Shown one piece after another: positions 18,100-26,328 of a DNA stretch of 64,000 nucleotides. The notes below the pieces were generated by a model. That model searched no databases, was not told the DNA's origin, and worked only from the letters and a program-made list of their open reading frames with translations. Source of the stretch: Bacillota bacterium. Its GTDB lineage: Bacteria; Bacillota; UBA4882; UBA8346. Location of the stretch: the NCBI GenBank assembly GCA_029776205.1, contig JAKOTQ010000057.1:1-64000 (forward strand), given 5' to 3'. A program made the translations under genes and the position numbers. Within the stretch, counting starts at the first letter, position 1, and each line of letters starts with the position of its first letter.

Positions 18100-18861
18100 A
18101 TGCCTGAGAAAAAAAGGCGCCACGAGGAACATGTAGATGAAACCTGGCTGCTTCCTTATTCGGATTTACTCACCCTGTTATTAGCGCTGTTTATTGTGAT
18201 GTTTTCTATCAGTAATTTAGATAAAGAAAAATTTAAAAAGATTAGTGAGCAATTTAGTGTGATCTTTTCAGGTGGTTCCGGTGTATTGAACGAGGGTGGC
18301 GCTGCCGCGATTTCGCTGAAATCCAGCGGTGCGGGCGGATTAAGCCTGCAGAACATCGAGGAAAACCAAATGATGAAAATTAAGGATAGTATCGAACGGG
18401 AAATCAGGGATAATGGGTATCAGGATAAGATCAAAGTGAATTTAAATAACGAAGGTTTAGAAATTTCCATTCAGGAATTGGTGTTATTCAATTCGGGGGA
18501 AGCTGAAGTATTGAACAGTGTTACTCCGATGTTATTTCATGTCGCTAAGATTTTAAATGCTTTGGATAATCATATTAAAGTAACAGGACATACGGATAAT
18601 GTACCGATTCGTAATGGCAAATTCCGTTCAAATTGGGATTTAAGCGCCATGCGGGCGATCAATGTCATGACTTTTCTTGTGGAGCAAGGAGGCCTCCAGC
18701 CGGAACGGTTTTCCATTCAAGGGTACAGTCAGTACGCCCCTAAATATGACAATACGACAGCGGCAGGCCGGGCTAAAAACCGAAGAGTCGAAATCTTTTT
18801 GGTCCGAAAGTATCCGGTAATTCCAAAGCAAGAAATTGGTTCCGAAAATCCGGTCCAATAG
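18100..18861 (+). CDS. motB: flagellar motor stator protein MotB
   Basis: The 253-residue partner of MotA has a short cytoplasmic basic tail, one membrane helix containing the ion-binding Asp22 in LLPYSDLLTLLLALFIVMF, a plug/linker, and a C-terminal OmpA-like peptidoglycan-binding domain (about residues 145-245) with GHTDNVPI and AGRAKNRRVEIFL. It anchors the stator to the wall. The gene ends in TAG, one of several genes here showing that UAG is a normal stop codon in this organism. Confidence 0.95.
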   Translation: MPEKKRRHEEHVDETWLLPYSDLLTLLLALFIVMFSISNLDKEKFKKISEQFSVIFSGGSGVLNEGGAAAISLKSSGAGGLSLQNIEENQMMKIKDSIEREIRDNGYQDKIKVNLNNEGLEISIQELVLFNSGEAEVLNSVTPMLFHVAKILNALDNHIKVTGHTDNVPIRNGKFRSNWDLSAMRAINVMTFLVEQGGLQPERFSIQGYSQYAPKYDNTTAAGRAKNRRVEIFLVRKYPVIPKQEIGSENPVQ

Positions 18862-19210
18862 CACACTGCTAATCACTGCCATGTAAAATAGCTCTGAGAT
18901 TCGGATCAATAAATGATATTAAAAGGAGATTTCAAAACAGTGTCTGCTCCCAGACCAGCATGACATTGCATGGAGTTAATTATGGATCGTTCGTTTCCTG
19001 CCAAGTTTACTTCAGATTTAAATTAATACTAATGATATATTCCTTTTTCAGTTCACCAATTCAAAAATTTAAATTAAAAAAATATTAAAGCGTTTCTCCA
19101 AGTAATATAGATGAAATTGGGCTGTTGTATGTGGAACTAAGTTGATGATAAAACAAATTTTTCCACACCCCCTTTCTAAATTCCAGAAATTATGGTAAAT
19201 TATATAGTAG
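18862..19210. other. intergenic stretch, mostly featureless
   Basis: The AT-rich gap between motB and the LacI gene shows no convincing reading frame. It contains a cre-like half-match (AAAGCGTTTCTCC near 19087) and a candidate -10 for the regulator gene (TATAGT, 19203-19208). I see no terminator of good quality after motB. Confidence 0.4.
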
Positions 19211-19214
19211 AAAA

Positions 19215-19226
19215 ACAAACGTTTGT
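19215..19226. promoter_or_regulatory. LacI-family operator (autoregulatory site)
   Basis: The perfect palindrome ACAAACGTTTGT lies just downstream of a candidate -10 and about 20 bases before the LacI-type start. Its core CAAACGTTTG recurs at 20263-20272, directly upstream of the ABC importer, which ties both sites to this regulator. Confidence 0.65.
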
Positions 19227-19246
19227 CAAACCGATTAGGAGAGTCT

Positions 19247-20242
19247 ATGGCTACCATCAAAGATATAGCAAAACGAGCCGGAGTCGCGCCCAGTGTGGTT
19301 TCACGGGCTTTAAACCATAAATACGGAGTGAAAAAATCAACCCGTAAGTTAATATTAAAAATTGCCGAAGAGCTTGATTATTATCCAAATGCCGCAGCCC
19401 GGAGTTTGGTTACTCGAAAAGGGCAAACCATCGGGATTTTCATGGCGGATATTTCGCAGCCCTACTTTTCACAAATAATTAAAGGGATGGAATTTGCGGC
19501 TAACCAAATGGGTTATACTTTACTTTTTTCCAACTCTTTTGAAAGCCTGGATCACAGGGAAGTCTTTAAGAAGATGGTCGAATCCGGGCGGGCGGATGGA
19601 TTGATCATCGTCGGAAGCAATAATAAGGATAAAAATTTCATTCCGTTTCTGATAAAGCGGGAAGTTCCTTTTGTATTGGTTGAGCGAAACTTTTCTGATC
19701 CAAGGGTTCACTGTATTTGGGTGGATAATGTAGAGGGAGGCTATTTAGCAACTAAGTATCTTATTGAAAAAGGTCACCGACGTATTGGCCATATATCGGG
19801 AAACTTAGATTATCAGGTTAGTTTGGAGCGTTTGGAAGGGTATAAAAGGGCTTTGGCTGAATATCAAATCCCTTTCAGTGAAGAATTAGTCGCCGCTGGA
19901 AAGTTTTTGGTCCAGGACGGATATCTGGCTATGAAAGAACTTTTAAATTATAAACCACAGTGTACGGCAGTTTTTGTTGCCAATGACAGTATGGCATACG
20001 GAGCTTTGCAAGCATTGCATGAATCGGGAATTAAAGTTCCGGACGAGATAGCTGTTGTTGGGTATGATGATTTAGAGTTTTCAACATTAACCAATCCATC
20101 TTTAACAACGGTTCGGCAGCCCCGTTACGAGATGGGCTTAAAATCGGTGGAAACCTTAATTAACATCCTTCAAAGCAAAACCGATGGGTCTATCATGAAA
20201 ATGTGTTTAAAACCGGAATTAATCAGACGTTTTTCAGCTTGA
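19247..20242 (+). CDS. LacI family sugar-responsive transcriptional regulator
   Basis: The 331-residue protein starts at ATG 19247 after TTAGGAGAG; an in-frame TTG at 19223 lies inside the operator and is not used. Residues 1-55 are the LacI helix-turn-helix and hinge (MATIKDIAKRAGVAPSVVSR, DYYPNAAARSL). The rest is a periplasmic-binding-protein-like sugar sensor ending with GYDDLEFSTLTNPSLTTVRQP. It probably represses itself and the downstream CUT1 transporter/GH43 operon through the paired CAAACGTTTG palindromes. The effector is most likely a plant-derived oligosaccharide or pentose, by context. Confidence 0.93.
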   Translation: MATIKDIAKRAGVAPSVVSRALNHKYGVKKSTRKLILKIAEELDYYPNAAARSLVTRKGQTIGIFMADISQPYFSQIIKGMEFAANQMGYTLLFSNSFESLDHREVFKKMVESGRADGLIIVGSNNKDKNFIPFLIKREVPFVLVERNFSDPRVHCIWVDNVEGGYLATKYLIEKGHRRIGHISGNLDYQVSLERLEGYKRALAEYQIPFSEELVAAGKFLVQDGYLAMKELLNYKPQCTAVFVANDSMAYGALQALHESGIKVPDEIAVVGYDDLEFSTLTNPSLTTVRQPRYEMGLKSVETLINILQSKTDGSIMKMCLKPELIRRFSA

Positions 20243-20262
20243 ACTTTTGTTACCCATTTTAA

Positions 20263-20272
20263 CAAACGTTTG
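20263..20272. promoter_or_regulatory. second LacI-family operator, upstream of the sugar importer
   Basis: The palindrome CAAACGTTTG sits 20 bases after the regulator stop and about 160 bases before the sugar-binding protein start. It repeats the core of the site at 19215-19226. Confidence 0.6.
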
Positions 20273-20433
20273 CTAACAGAATTTAGCACCCTGAGATGTA
20301 TTAGAACACCGGAAGAAGTGAATTAATTTCACTTTGATATATTAAGGAAAGGGGGGACATCGCTTAAAAAATAGGATAAACAAAATAGAGCACCATGAAA
20401 TTCTTTGAATGAATTATATTGGGAGGGAAATTA

Positions 20434-21696
20434 ATGAAGAAGAGAAGATGGTTACTTTTTGTTGGAGTAATGGCTTTAGTTGTTGTTTTATTAGCTCCAG
20501 TGTATGCTGCTCCTCGGGTAAAACTGACCGTGTGGGGGCGGGATCTTCCTGATGAACAAGCAGATCATGCTTATATTAGGGCTTTGATTAATAACTTTAA
20601 AGCCAAAAATCCGGATATCGAGGTGGACTATATTGCTTTAGGTGATCCTGGATTAATGGACAAAACCAAAGTGGCGATGGCTAATAATAAGGTTCTGCCC
20701 GATATTTTCCAAACCTGGGGTGGGTCAACGATGGGCGGATATGCTGATGCCGGCCGCCTGCTCGACATGACTAAAGAGCTCAAATCAATTCCCTGTAGTT
20801 CTGCTGCGCAACAGGCGATGACCTGGAAAGGGAAGATCTATGGGGTGGCTCCGTTCTTCGCCATTGCTGGTGTATTTTACAATGAAGGTATATTTAAGAA
20901 ATATAATCTGTCAATACCGACCACTATCGACCAATTGGAAGAAATAGCTGAAACTTTAAAGAGTAAAGGTATTCAGCCTTTTGCATGCGGTGCGAAAGAT
21001 AAATGGCCGGTTTTAGCTTTATTTATGTATTTAACCGATCGCAGCGGCGGTGTTCAAGTGTTTAATAATGCTGCCGACCGGAAGAGCCGTTTCGATAATC
21101 CTGAGTTTATTAAAGCAGCTCAAAAATATCAGGAATGGGTAAAGAAAGGTTATTTTGGGGATAAACCGTTAAGTGAAACATATAGCGATGCTCAACAACT
21201 GATGGCGACCGGTAAAGCAGCGATGCAGATATCCGGTTCCTGGTTATGCGCTCAATATGCTAATAAAGAGTTTACCGATCAGACGATAGGATTCTTCGCA
21301 TTTCCTGAAATGAAAGGCGGAAAGGGCAAAATTACCGATGTAATGGGTATGCCCGATATCGCTTTTGCAGTGACGAGAACTGCTGCTAATAAAAGGGCGG
21401 CGGTAGTACGTTTCTTGAAATATGCGATGAGTGTTGAAGTTTGTCAAGCTGAACCAGGCCGGATCTGTTCAGTTCCTGGTGTGAAAGCTCGTAATCCATT
21501 GACCGAGAAGGCTTCCAATGTATTTACCCAAGCGAAAGAGATTCAATTCTGGTGGGATCAAAACTTACCACCGATGGTGACCACTCCGTTACTGGATGCC
21601 ATGCAGAATATATTCCTTCCTAACGCCGATCTTAAAAAGGCTTTTACGACTTATGAATCATTAGTCGAAGAAGTTATGGGACCAGTTAAAAAGTAG
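20434..21696 (+). CDS. extracellular sugar-binding protein of a CUT1 ABC importer
   Basis: The 420-residue protein begins at ATG 20434 after GGGAGGGA. Its signal peptide (KKRRWLLFVGVMALVVVLLA) ends at VYA-AP with no lipobox Cys, so it is cleaved by signal peptidase I and should float free. That is unusual for monoderm Bacillota, whose binding proteins are lipoproteins, and implies a periplasm. The mature part has the family-1 solute-binding features (VKLTVWGRD, GAAMQISGSWL-type loop AAMQISGSW, PAVVRFL-type helix). It delivers oligosaccharides to the two permeases downstream. A hairpin in the following gap could raise its mRNA level over the permeases. Confidence 0.93.
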   Translation: MKKRRWLLFVGVMALVVVLLAPVYAAPRVKLTVWGRDLPDEQADHAYIRALINNFKAKNPDIEVDYIALGDPGLMDKTKVAMANNKVLPDIFQTWGGSTMGGYADAGRLLDMTKELKSIPCSSAAQQAMTWKGKIYGVAPFFAIAGVFYNEGIFKKYNLSIPTTIDQLEEIAETLKSKGIQPFACGAKDKWPVLALFMYLTDRSGGVQVFNNAADRKSRFDNPEFIKAAQKYQEWVKKGYFGDKPLSETYSDAQQLMATGKAAMQISGSWLCAQYANKEFTDQTIGFFAFPEMKGGKGKITDVMGMPDIAFAVTRTAANKRAAVVRFLKYAMSVEVCQAEPGRICSVPGVKARNPLTEKASNVFTQAKEIQFWWDQNLPPMVTTPLLDAMQNIFLPNADLKKAFTTYESLVEEVMGPVKK

Positions 21697-21711
21697 ATAT
21701 CCAGCTATAGT

Positions 21712-21743
21712 TGGCAGGGGGAAATTTGATTTCCCCTTGCTGG
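21712..21743 (+). promoter_or_regulatory. intercistronic hairpin between binding protein and permease genes
   Basis: GCAGGGGGAAAT (21714-21725) pairs with ATTTCCCCTTGC (21729-21740) through one G-U pair around a 3-base loop, without a T tract. Such hairpins after binding-protein genes protect the upstream mRNA and cause unequal expression in ABC operons. Confidence 0.5.
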
Positions 21744-21771
21744 TTCAGATCGGAAAGGAAAGGTGTAGGGA

Positions 21772-22707
21772 ATGGATTATGACATTCTATTAGGGAAACC
21801 AGCTAAAGATAAAAGCCGAAAAAAACAGATGCGGGAGATAATTTTCTTTAAGATATTTTTCCTTCTGCCGGCTGTATTATTCCTGGCTGTTTTCATGTAC
21901 TATCCAATCAAAGAAACCTTTCAACTCTCCATGATGCGAGCCAGCGGCCTTGGGGAAAGCGTATTTATTGGATTTGAAAATTATGTGAGATTGTTTACGA
22001 ACGAGGAGTTTCAAAGCGGGTTAATAAACGTTTTTCGATGGGCCTTTTGGAGTGTGGTCATTCAGATTCCTTTATCCTTCTTTATTGCTTTTTCGCTGGT
22101 TGCTTATAGGAATAAGATGACCAACGGATTAAGGGCTGTATATTATTTGGCTTCGGTATTGCCGTCGGCTATTGTGGCAATGTTAGGGCGGTTTATGTTT
22201 GCTCCTAATTTTGGGATTATTGCTTCGATTTCTCGCAAATTTAATTGGATATGGTTGGATAAAGTGGATTTTTTGGGTGATCCCAGGATTGCGTTTTGGT
22301 CAGTATTTTTCGTTGCCACATGGGCTTATATCGGATTTTACATTGTTTATATTATGGCTAATATCGAGCAAATACCGGTGGATATACGGGAAGCGGCAGA
22401 ATTGGATGGTGCCAACCGATGGCAATATGCCATTCATATTGTATTACCTATCATCTCTTATCCCCTTCGGATTATTGCGGTGTTATGTGTCGTCGGAAGT
22501 TTGAAACTTTTTGATTTGCCATATCTGCTTACAGGTGGAGGGCCGGGCCATGCTACCAAAACCTTGGGAATCATATTGTATCAGCAAGGATTCGTCAATT
22601 GGCAGTATGGTAAAGCGGCAGCAGTCGGAGTGGTTATTTTCCTACTCTCATTAATCTTTACCGTAGCTCAATTCTCTTGGCAAAGAAAAGAAGGTGACAT
22701 TGGATGA
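21772..22707 (+). CDS. CUT1 sugar ABC transporter permease (MalF/UgpA type)
   Basis: The 311-residue membrane protein has six hydrophobic segments and the permease EAA loop (IREAAELDGANRWQYAIHIVLP region) that contacts the ATPase. The GGGPGHATKT motif before the last helix is typical for the first permease of CUT1 systems. ATG 21772 is preceded by a GGAAAGG-type site. Its stop overlaps the next permease by four bases (ATGA). No ATPase gene lies in the operon, so the importer probably shares an MsiK/UgpC-type ATPase encoded elsewhere. Confidence 0.93.
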   Translation: MDYDILLGKPAKDKSRKKQMREIIFFKIFFLLPAVLFLAVFMYYPIKETFQLSMMRASGLGESVFIGFENYVRLFTNEEFQSGLINVFRWAFWSVVIQIPLSFFIAFSLVAYRNKMTNGLRAVYYLASVLPSAIVAMLGRFMFAPNFGIIASISRKFNWIWLDKVDFLGDPRIAFWSVFFVATWAYIGFYIVYIMANIEQIPVDIREAAELDGANRWQYAIHIVLPIISYPLRIIAVLCVVGSLKLFDLPYLLTGGGPGHATKTLGIILYQQGFVNWQYGKAAAVGVVIFLLSLIFTVAQFSWQRKEGDIG

Positions 22708-23573
22708 ACGATGCCATGGTTGAAAAAAACAAGAAGGATTTTCGAACCGGGTCCTGGTTTTCTGGGGTAATTATTAACGGGATTTTGATTTTGCTGGCTT
22801 TGAGTGTAATTATACCGCTTTTACTGCCATGGTTTTTCGTGTTCAAGACCCGTTTAGAATGTTCCTACAATCCCTGGAGCTTACCGACGCAAATACGTTG
22901 GTCTAATTTTGCTGAAGCATGGACAGCGATAAGGATCGATCAGGGCTTAATTAATACGGTAATTGTATGTTTGGGTGCAATTGCTTGTACGGTACCACCT
23001 GCGGCAATGGCCGGTTACATATTTGCCCGTTATCGGAGTAAAGTGACGGAAGTGATCTTTTATCTTATTTTAGCAGGCTATTTTGTACCGATACAGATGG
23101 TTTTAATTCCTCTTTATAAACTGTGTTCGCAATTAAGCCTAACTGATACACTTCCCGGAGTTATTTTATCTTTAGCTGCTTTTGGGATACCTTTTTGGAC
23201 GATCATTTACCGATCCTTCTTTCAGAGTTTGCCTGGGGAATTGGCCGAAGCCGCCAGGATTGACGGAGCTGGGCATATGGTTACGTTTTTCCGAATTATG
23301 CTGCCGTTGGCAAAGCCGGCAACCGTTCTGGCTGTGTTGTTAGTTTTTATCGGTGCATGGAGTGATTACTTATTAAGCTTAATCCTGCTTAACAGTCAGG
23401 ACCGCTTTACGATGCAGCTTCGGATCGCACAGTTCCTTAATGCTTATGGAGTAGACCATATGCCAAGATATGCTGCAGCTGCGATTATTGCAGCGGCACC
23501 CACGATTATACTTTATATCTTGGGGCACCGATGGATTCTTAGAGGGACTTTAGCTGGAGCTTTGAAAGGATAA
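22704..23573 (+). CDS. CUT1 sugar ABC transporter permease (MalG/UgpE type)
   Basis: The 289-residue partner permease has six hydrophobic segments, the RWSNFAEAW-type periplasmic segment characteristic of the second CUT1 permease, and the EAA loop LAEAARIDGAGHMVTFFRI. It starts inside the stop of the first permease (ATGA overlap), so the two are made in equal amounts. Together with the upstream binding protein they form a carbohydrate importer placed under the LacI-type regulator. Confidence 0.93.
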   Translation: MNDAMVEKNKKDFRTGSWFSGVIINGILILLALSVIIPLLLPWFFVFKTRLECSYNPWSLPTQIRWSNFAEAWTAIRIDQGLINTVIVCLGAIACTVPPAAMAGYIFARYRSKVTEVIFYLILAGYFVPIQMVLIPLYKLCSQLSLTDTLPGVILSLAAFGIPFWTIIYRSFFQSLPGELAEAARIDGAGHMVTFFRIMLPLAKPATVLAVLLVFIGAWSDYLLSLILLNSQDRFTMQLRIAQFLNAYGVDHMPRYAAAAIIAAAPTIILYILGHRWILRGTLAGALKG

Positions 23574-23616
23574 AATAATTTATTTCAACAGATATGAAAA
23601 TATAGGAGACAATGAA

Positions 23617-24591
23617 ATGGGCAAAGTTATAAAACCGAATGAACCACTAGTCACGCATATTTATTCTGCGGATCCGGCGGCGCATGTATTCGAAGGAAAG
23701 ATTTATATTTATGCTTCCCATGATCGAGATTTGGATATTCCTTCGAATGACAATGGGGACCAATACGACATGGTGGATTATCACGTCTTGTCAATTGACG
23801 ATTTTAATTCGCCTTGTAGGGATCATGGGGCAGTGCTTCATTTACAGGATGTCCCCTGGGCTAGCAAACAATTGTGGGCTCCGGATGCCACGTATCGTCA
23901 TCAACAGTATTATCTATTTTTTCCGGCGCGAGATCATCAAGGCATCTTTCGGATCGGGGTTGCTACCAGCAGTAGCCCGGCAGGGCCTTTTAAACCTCAG
24001 GAAAAATATATTCCGAACAGTTTTAGCATCGATCCGGCTGTTTTTACTGATGATGACCAAAAAACCTACCTGTTTTTTGGTGGTCTCTGGGGAGGACAAT
24101 TGGAAAAGTGGAAGACAGGAAAGTTTGATCCCGAAGGCAAGGAGCCGGATCGGTCAGCACCGGCCTTAGGTCCCCGCGTTGCCGAATTAAGCGATGATTT
24201 GCTTTCGTTCAAAGAAGAGCCACAGGAAGTATTGATTGTTGATGAAAGCGGAAATCCAATTCTGGCAGGGGATGAAGACAGAAGGTATTTTGAGGCTCCG
24301 TGGGTTCATAAATATCGGGGAAATTATTATCTTTCGTATTCGACCGGCACGACCCATTGTATTGTCTATGCTATGAGCCAAAATCCTAGAGGTCCTTATG
24401 TTTTTAAAGGGAAGATCCTCAATCCCGTATCCGGGTGGACGACTCATCATTCGATCGTCCAATTTGGAGATAAATGGTATTTGTTTTATCATGATGCTTC
24501 ATTATCCGGAGGCGCCGATAATAAACGGTGCATTAAATATACCGAATTAAAATATAACGAAGACGGGACTATTCCGACAATCGAATTATAA
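23617..24591 (+). CDS. glycoside hydrolase family 43 (arabinofuranosidase/xylosidase type)
   Basis: The 324-residue five-bladed beta-propeller has no signal peptide, so it works in the cytoplasm on imported oligosaccharides. The GH43 catalytic triad is visible: Asp19 (SADPAAHVF, base), Asp139 (SIDPAVF, pKa modulator) and Glu226 (YFEAPWV, acid). The family cleaves arabinofuranosyl or xylosyl bonds with inversion; exact specificity is open. It lacks the C-terminal beta-sandwich found in the second GH43 of this window. It ends the sugar operon and is followed by a terminator at 24723. Confidence 0.92.
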   Translation: MGKVIKPNEPLVTHIYSADPAAHVFEGKIYIYASHDRDLDIPSNDNGDQYDMVDYHVLSIDDFNSPCRDHGAVLHLQDVPWASKQLWAPDATYRHQQYYLFFPARDHQGIFRIGVATSSSPAGPFKPQEKYIPNSFSIDPAVFTDDDQKTYLFFGGLWGGQLEKWKTGKFDPEGKEPDRSAPALGPRVAELSDDLLSFKEEPQEVLIVDESGNPILAGDEDRRYFEAPWVHKYRGNYYLSYSTGTTHCIVYAMSQNPRGPYVFKGKILNPVSGWTTHHSIVQFGDKWYLFYHDASLSGGADNKRCIKYTELKYNEDGTIPTIEL

Positions 24592-24921
24592 CGGTTATAA
24601 GGAATAGGATATAAGGAATATCTATAGGACGTGATCGAATTGTGTGGATGTCCATTTGACTGATGTTGACATGGGCAAACCCAATGCAAGGGCGATGCAT
24701 GAGTATCTAGCTATCAAACCTGAACCTCCTTTTGAAAAGGAGGTTTAATTTTTTAAATCATGAACTGCATGTATTCATATTGAAGACTGTAGGCGTAGAT
24801 CCGGGGTAATATAAAAATTTTTTCATTTCAAAGATGATTCAAAGAAAGATTCGTTACAATGAACATGGATAGTTAATAGATGAACCAGGAAGGCAAGAAC
24901 ATTTGAGATAGGAGGGACATC
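24592..24921. other. gap with terminator and no gene
   Basis: Apart from the terminator at 24723-24752 I find no feature in this gap. A repeated word TATAAGGAATA occurs twice near 24597-24620. A weak promoter for the TolC operon may lie between 24800 and 24880, but no clear -35/-10 pair stands out. Confidence 0.4.
24723..24752 (+). terminator. rho-independent terminator of the sugar operon
   Basis: AACCTCCTTTT and AAAAGGAGGTT form an 11-bp stem with a single-G apex, followed by TAATTTTTT. Confidence 0.78.
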
Positions 24922-26298
24922 TTGAAAAGGAATCTGGTTTTAACAATGAAGCTATGGCTATGCGGTATGATGTTTATTTTGGCCGCTTCAAGCTGTATAG
25001 CAGCTGAAGAAAAAGTAATGACCTTAAACCAGGCGATTCAGATGGCGATGGAGGCGGACCTGGATGTTCAAAATGCAGTCAATGCCTTAGAAGAAGCCAA
25101 ATTAGCAACCCAACAAGAAAGACTGAAAACATTACCGAAAGCAACTATTGACGGGCAAATTCAAAAGGATGTCGGTTCCGGGGATGAGTCCTCCGGATAT
25201 CAAGTCGTTCTCCAGCAAACGATTCCCACTGGGTATCAGGTGTATGGACAAAAAGTAGTATCCGATATCGAACAGGCCCGTTGGGAACAGATTAAGGTTG
25301 AGAATAAATTGAAGATGGCCCGGGCGGAAGCGGCGTATACAACCTATGAGTATTACATCAATATTTTAAAATACCAGCAAATGGTGGAAGCTCAAAAACA
25401 AGCCGTAGAAGTTTACACTAAATCTTTGAATTTGGCGAATCAACAGTTGAGTTTGGGGAAGATCACTAAACCGGGCCAGTTAAAAATTGAAAATTACTTA
25501 AACAAAGCGAAGTTCGATTTGGAAAAAGCCCAATCCGATTTGGAGATAGCCATCGCCAGACTGAGCCAGCAGATTGGAAAGGACTTAACCGGATATCATT
25601 TTGCTCCTCTGGATGAGGAACCGGTCGCGGTTGATTTGGATTTGGATTTATTCCAACAGAAAGCGTTACAAAACCGTTTGGAAATTAAAAACCTGGAACT
25701 TACGTTAGAGAAAAACAATCAAACCAAACTGGCAGCGATGAACGAAAAATTGCCCTCCCTTTCCCTTGGATATTCCGATAAACAGAATTTGCAAAGTTAT
25801 GGCGTGGAATATAACTTTTTAAGCGGAGAGCTGTCATGGACGGCCGCCAGAAAAGACGAATCATATGATAAAAGCGTTGTTTCCAGTGGGAATTCGGAGC
25901 AGTACGGAAATGACAAACAGTATTTCACGCTGGAAATGAGCTGGACATTAGACTTCGGCATTGCGGCCAATAAGACGAAACAAGCGGAATACACCATCGC
26001 CAATACGAAATTGGAAATCGAAAAAACCAAACGGTCGATTTCGCTTGAAGTCAAACAGGCGTATAACAATTATCTGTTGGCCGTCAGAGAAAATGAAGTC
26101 AATCAGAAAGCACTGGCATTCTACGATAAAGACCTGGAGATTAAAAGCCTTCAAGCCCAGATGGGGATGATTTCGGAAGCGGACTTGGCTGAGGCTCAAC
26201 AGGATGCTTTCGAAGCCCGAATTGCCGCCCTCAAGTCAAGTTATGATGTTTATCTGGCGTATCAGCAACTGAAAAAAGTCGGAGGCGAATTGTATTAA
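24922..26298 (+). CDS. TolC family outer-membrane efflux protein
   Basis: The 458-residue protein starts at TTG 24922 after GGAGGGA. A signal peptide (about residues 1-28, ending SCIAAEE) precedes two OEP repeats made of long coiled-coil helices (residues about 35-215 and 240-455) rich in Ala, Gln, Glu and Lys, with beta-type segments YQVVLQQTIPTGYQVYG and YFTLEMSWTLDFGI. TolC proteins form the outer-membrane channel of tripartite pumps, so its presence implies an outer membrane. A Cys within SSCIAA leaves open a lipoprotein form. It heads a pump and two-component operon. Confidence 0.92.
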   Translation: MKRNLVLTMKLWLCGMMFILAASSCIAAEEKVMTLNQAIQMAMEADLDVQNAVNALEEAKLATQQERLKTLPKATIDGQIQKDVGSGDESSGYQVVLQQTIPTGYQVYGQKVVSDIEQARWEQIKVENKLKMARAEAAYTTYEYYINILKYQQMVEAQKQAVEVYTKSLNLANQQLSLGKITKPGQLKIENYLNKAKFDLEKAQSDLEIAIARLSQQIGKDLTGYHFAPLDEEPVAVDLDLDLFQQKALQNRLEIKNLELTLEKNNQTKLAAMNEKLPSLSLGYSDKQNLQSYGVEYNFLSGELSWTAARKDESYDKSVVSSGNSEQYGNDKQYFTLEMSWTLDFGIAANKTKQAEYTIANTKLEIEKTKRSISLEVKQAYNNYLLAVRENEVNQKALAFYDKDLEIKSLQAQMGMISEADLAEAQQDAFEARIAALKSSYDVYLAYQQLKKVGGELY

Positions 26299-26328
26299 GT
26301 TTCACAGTATCTTGATTGAAAGGAATGA

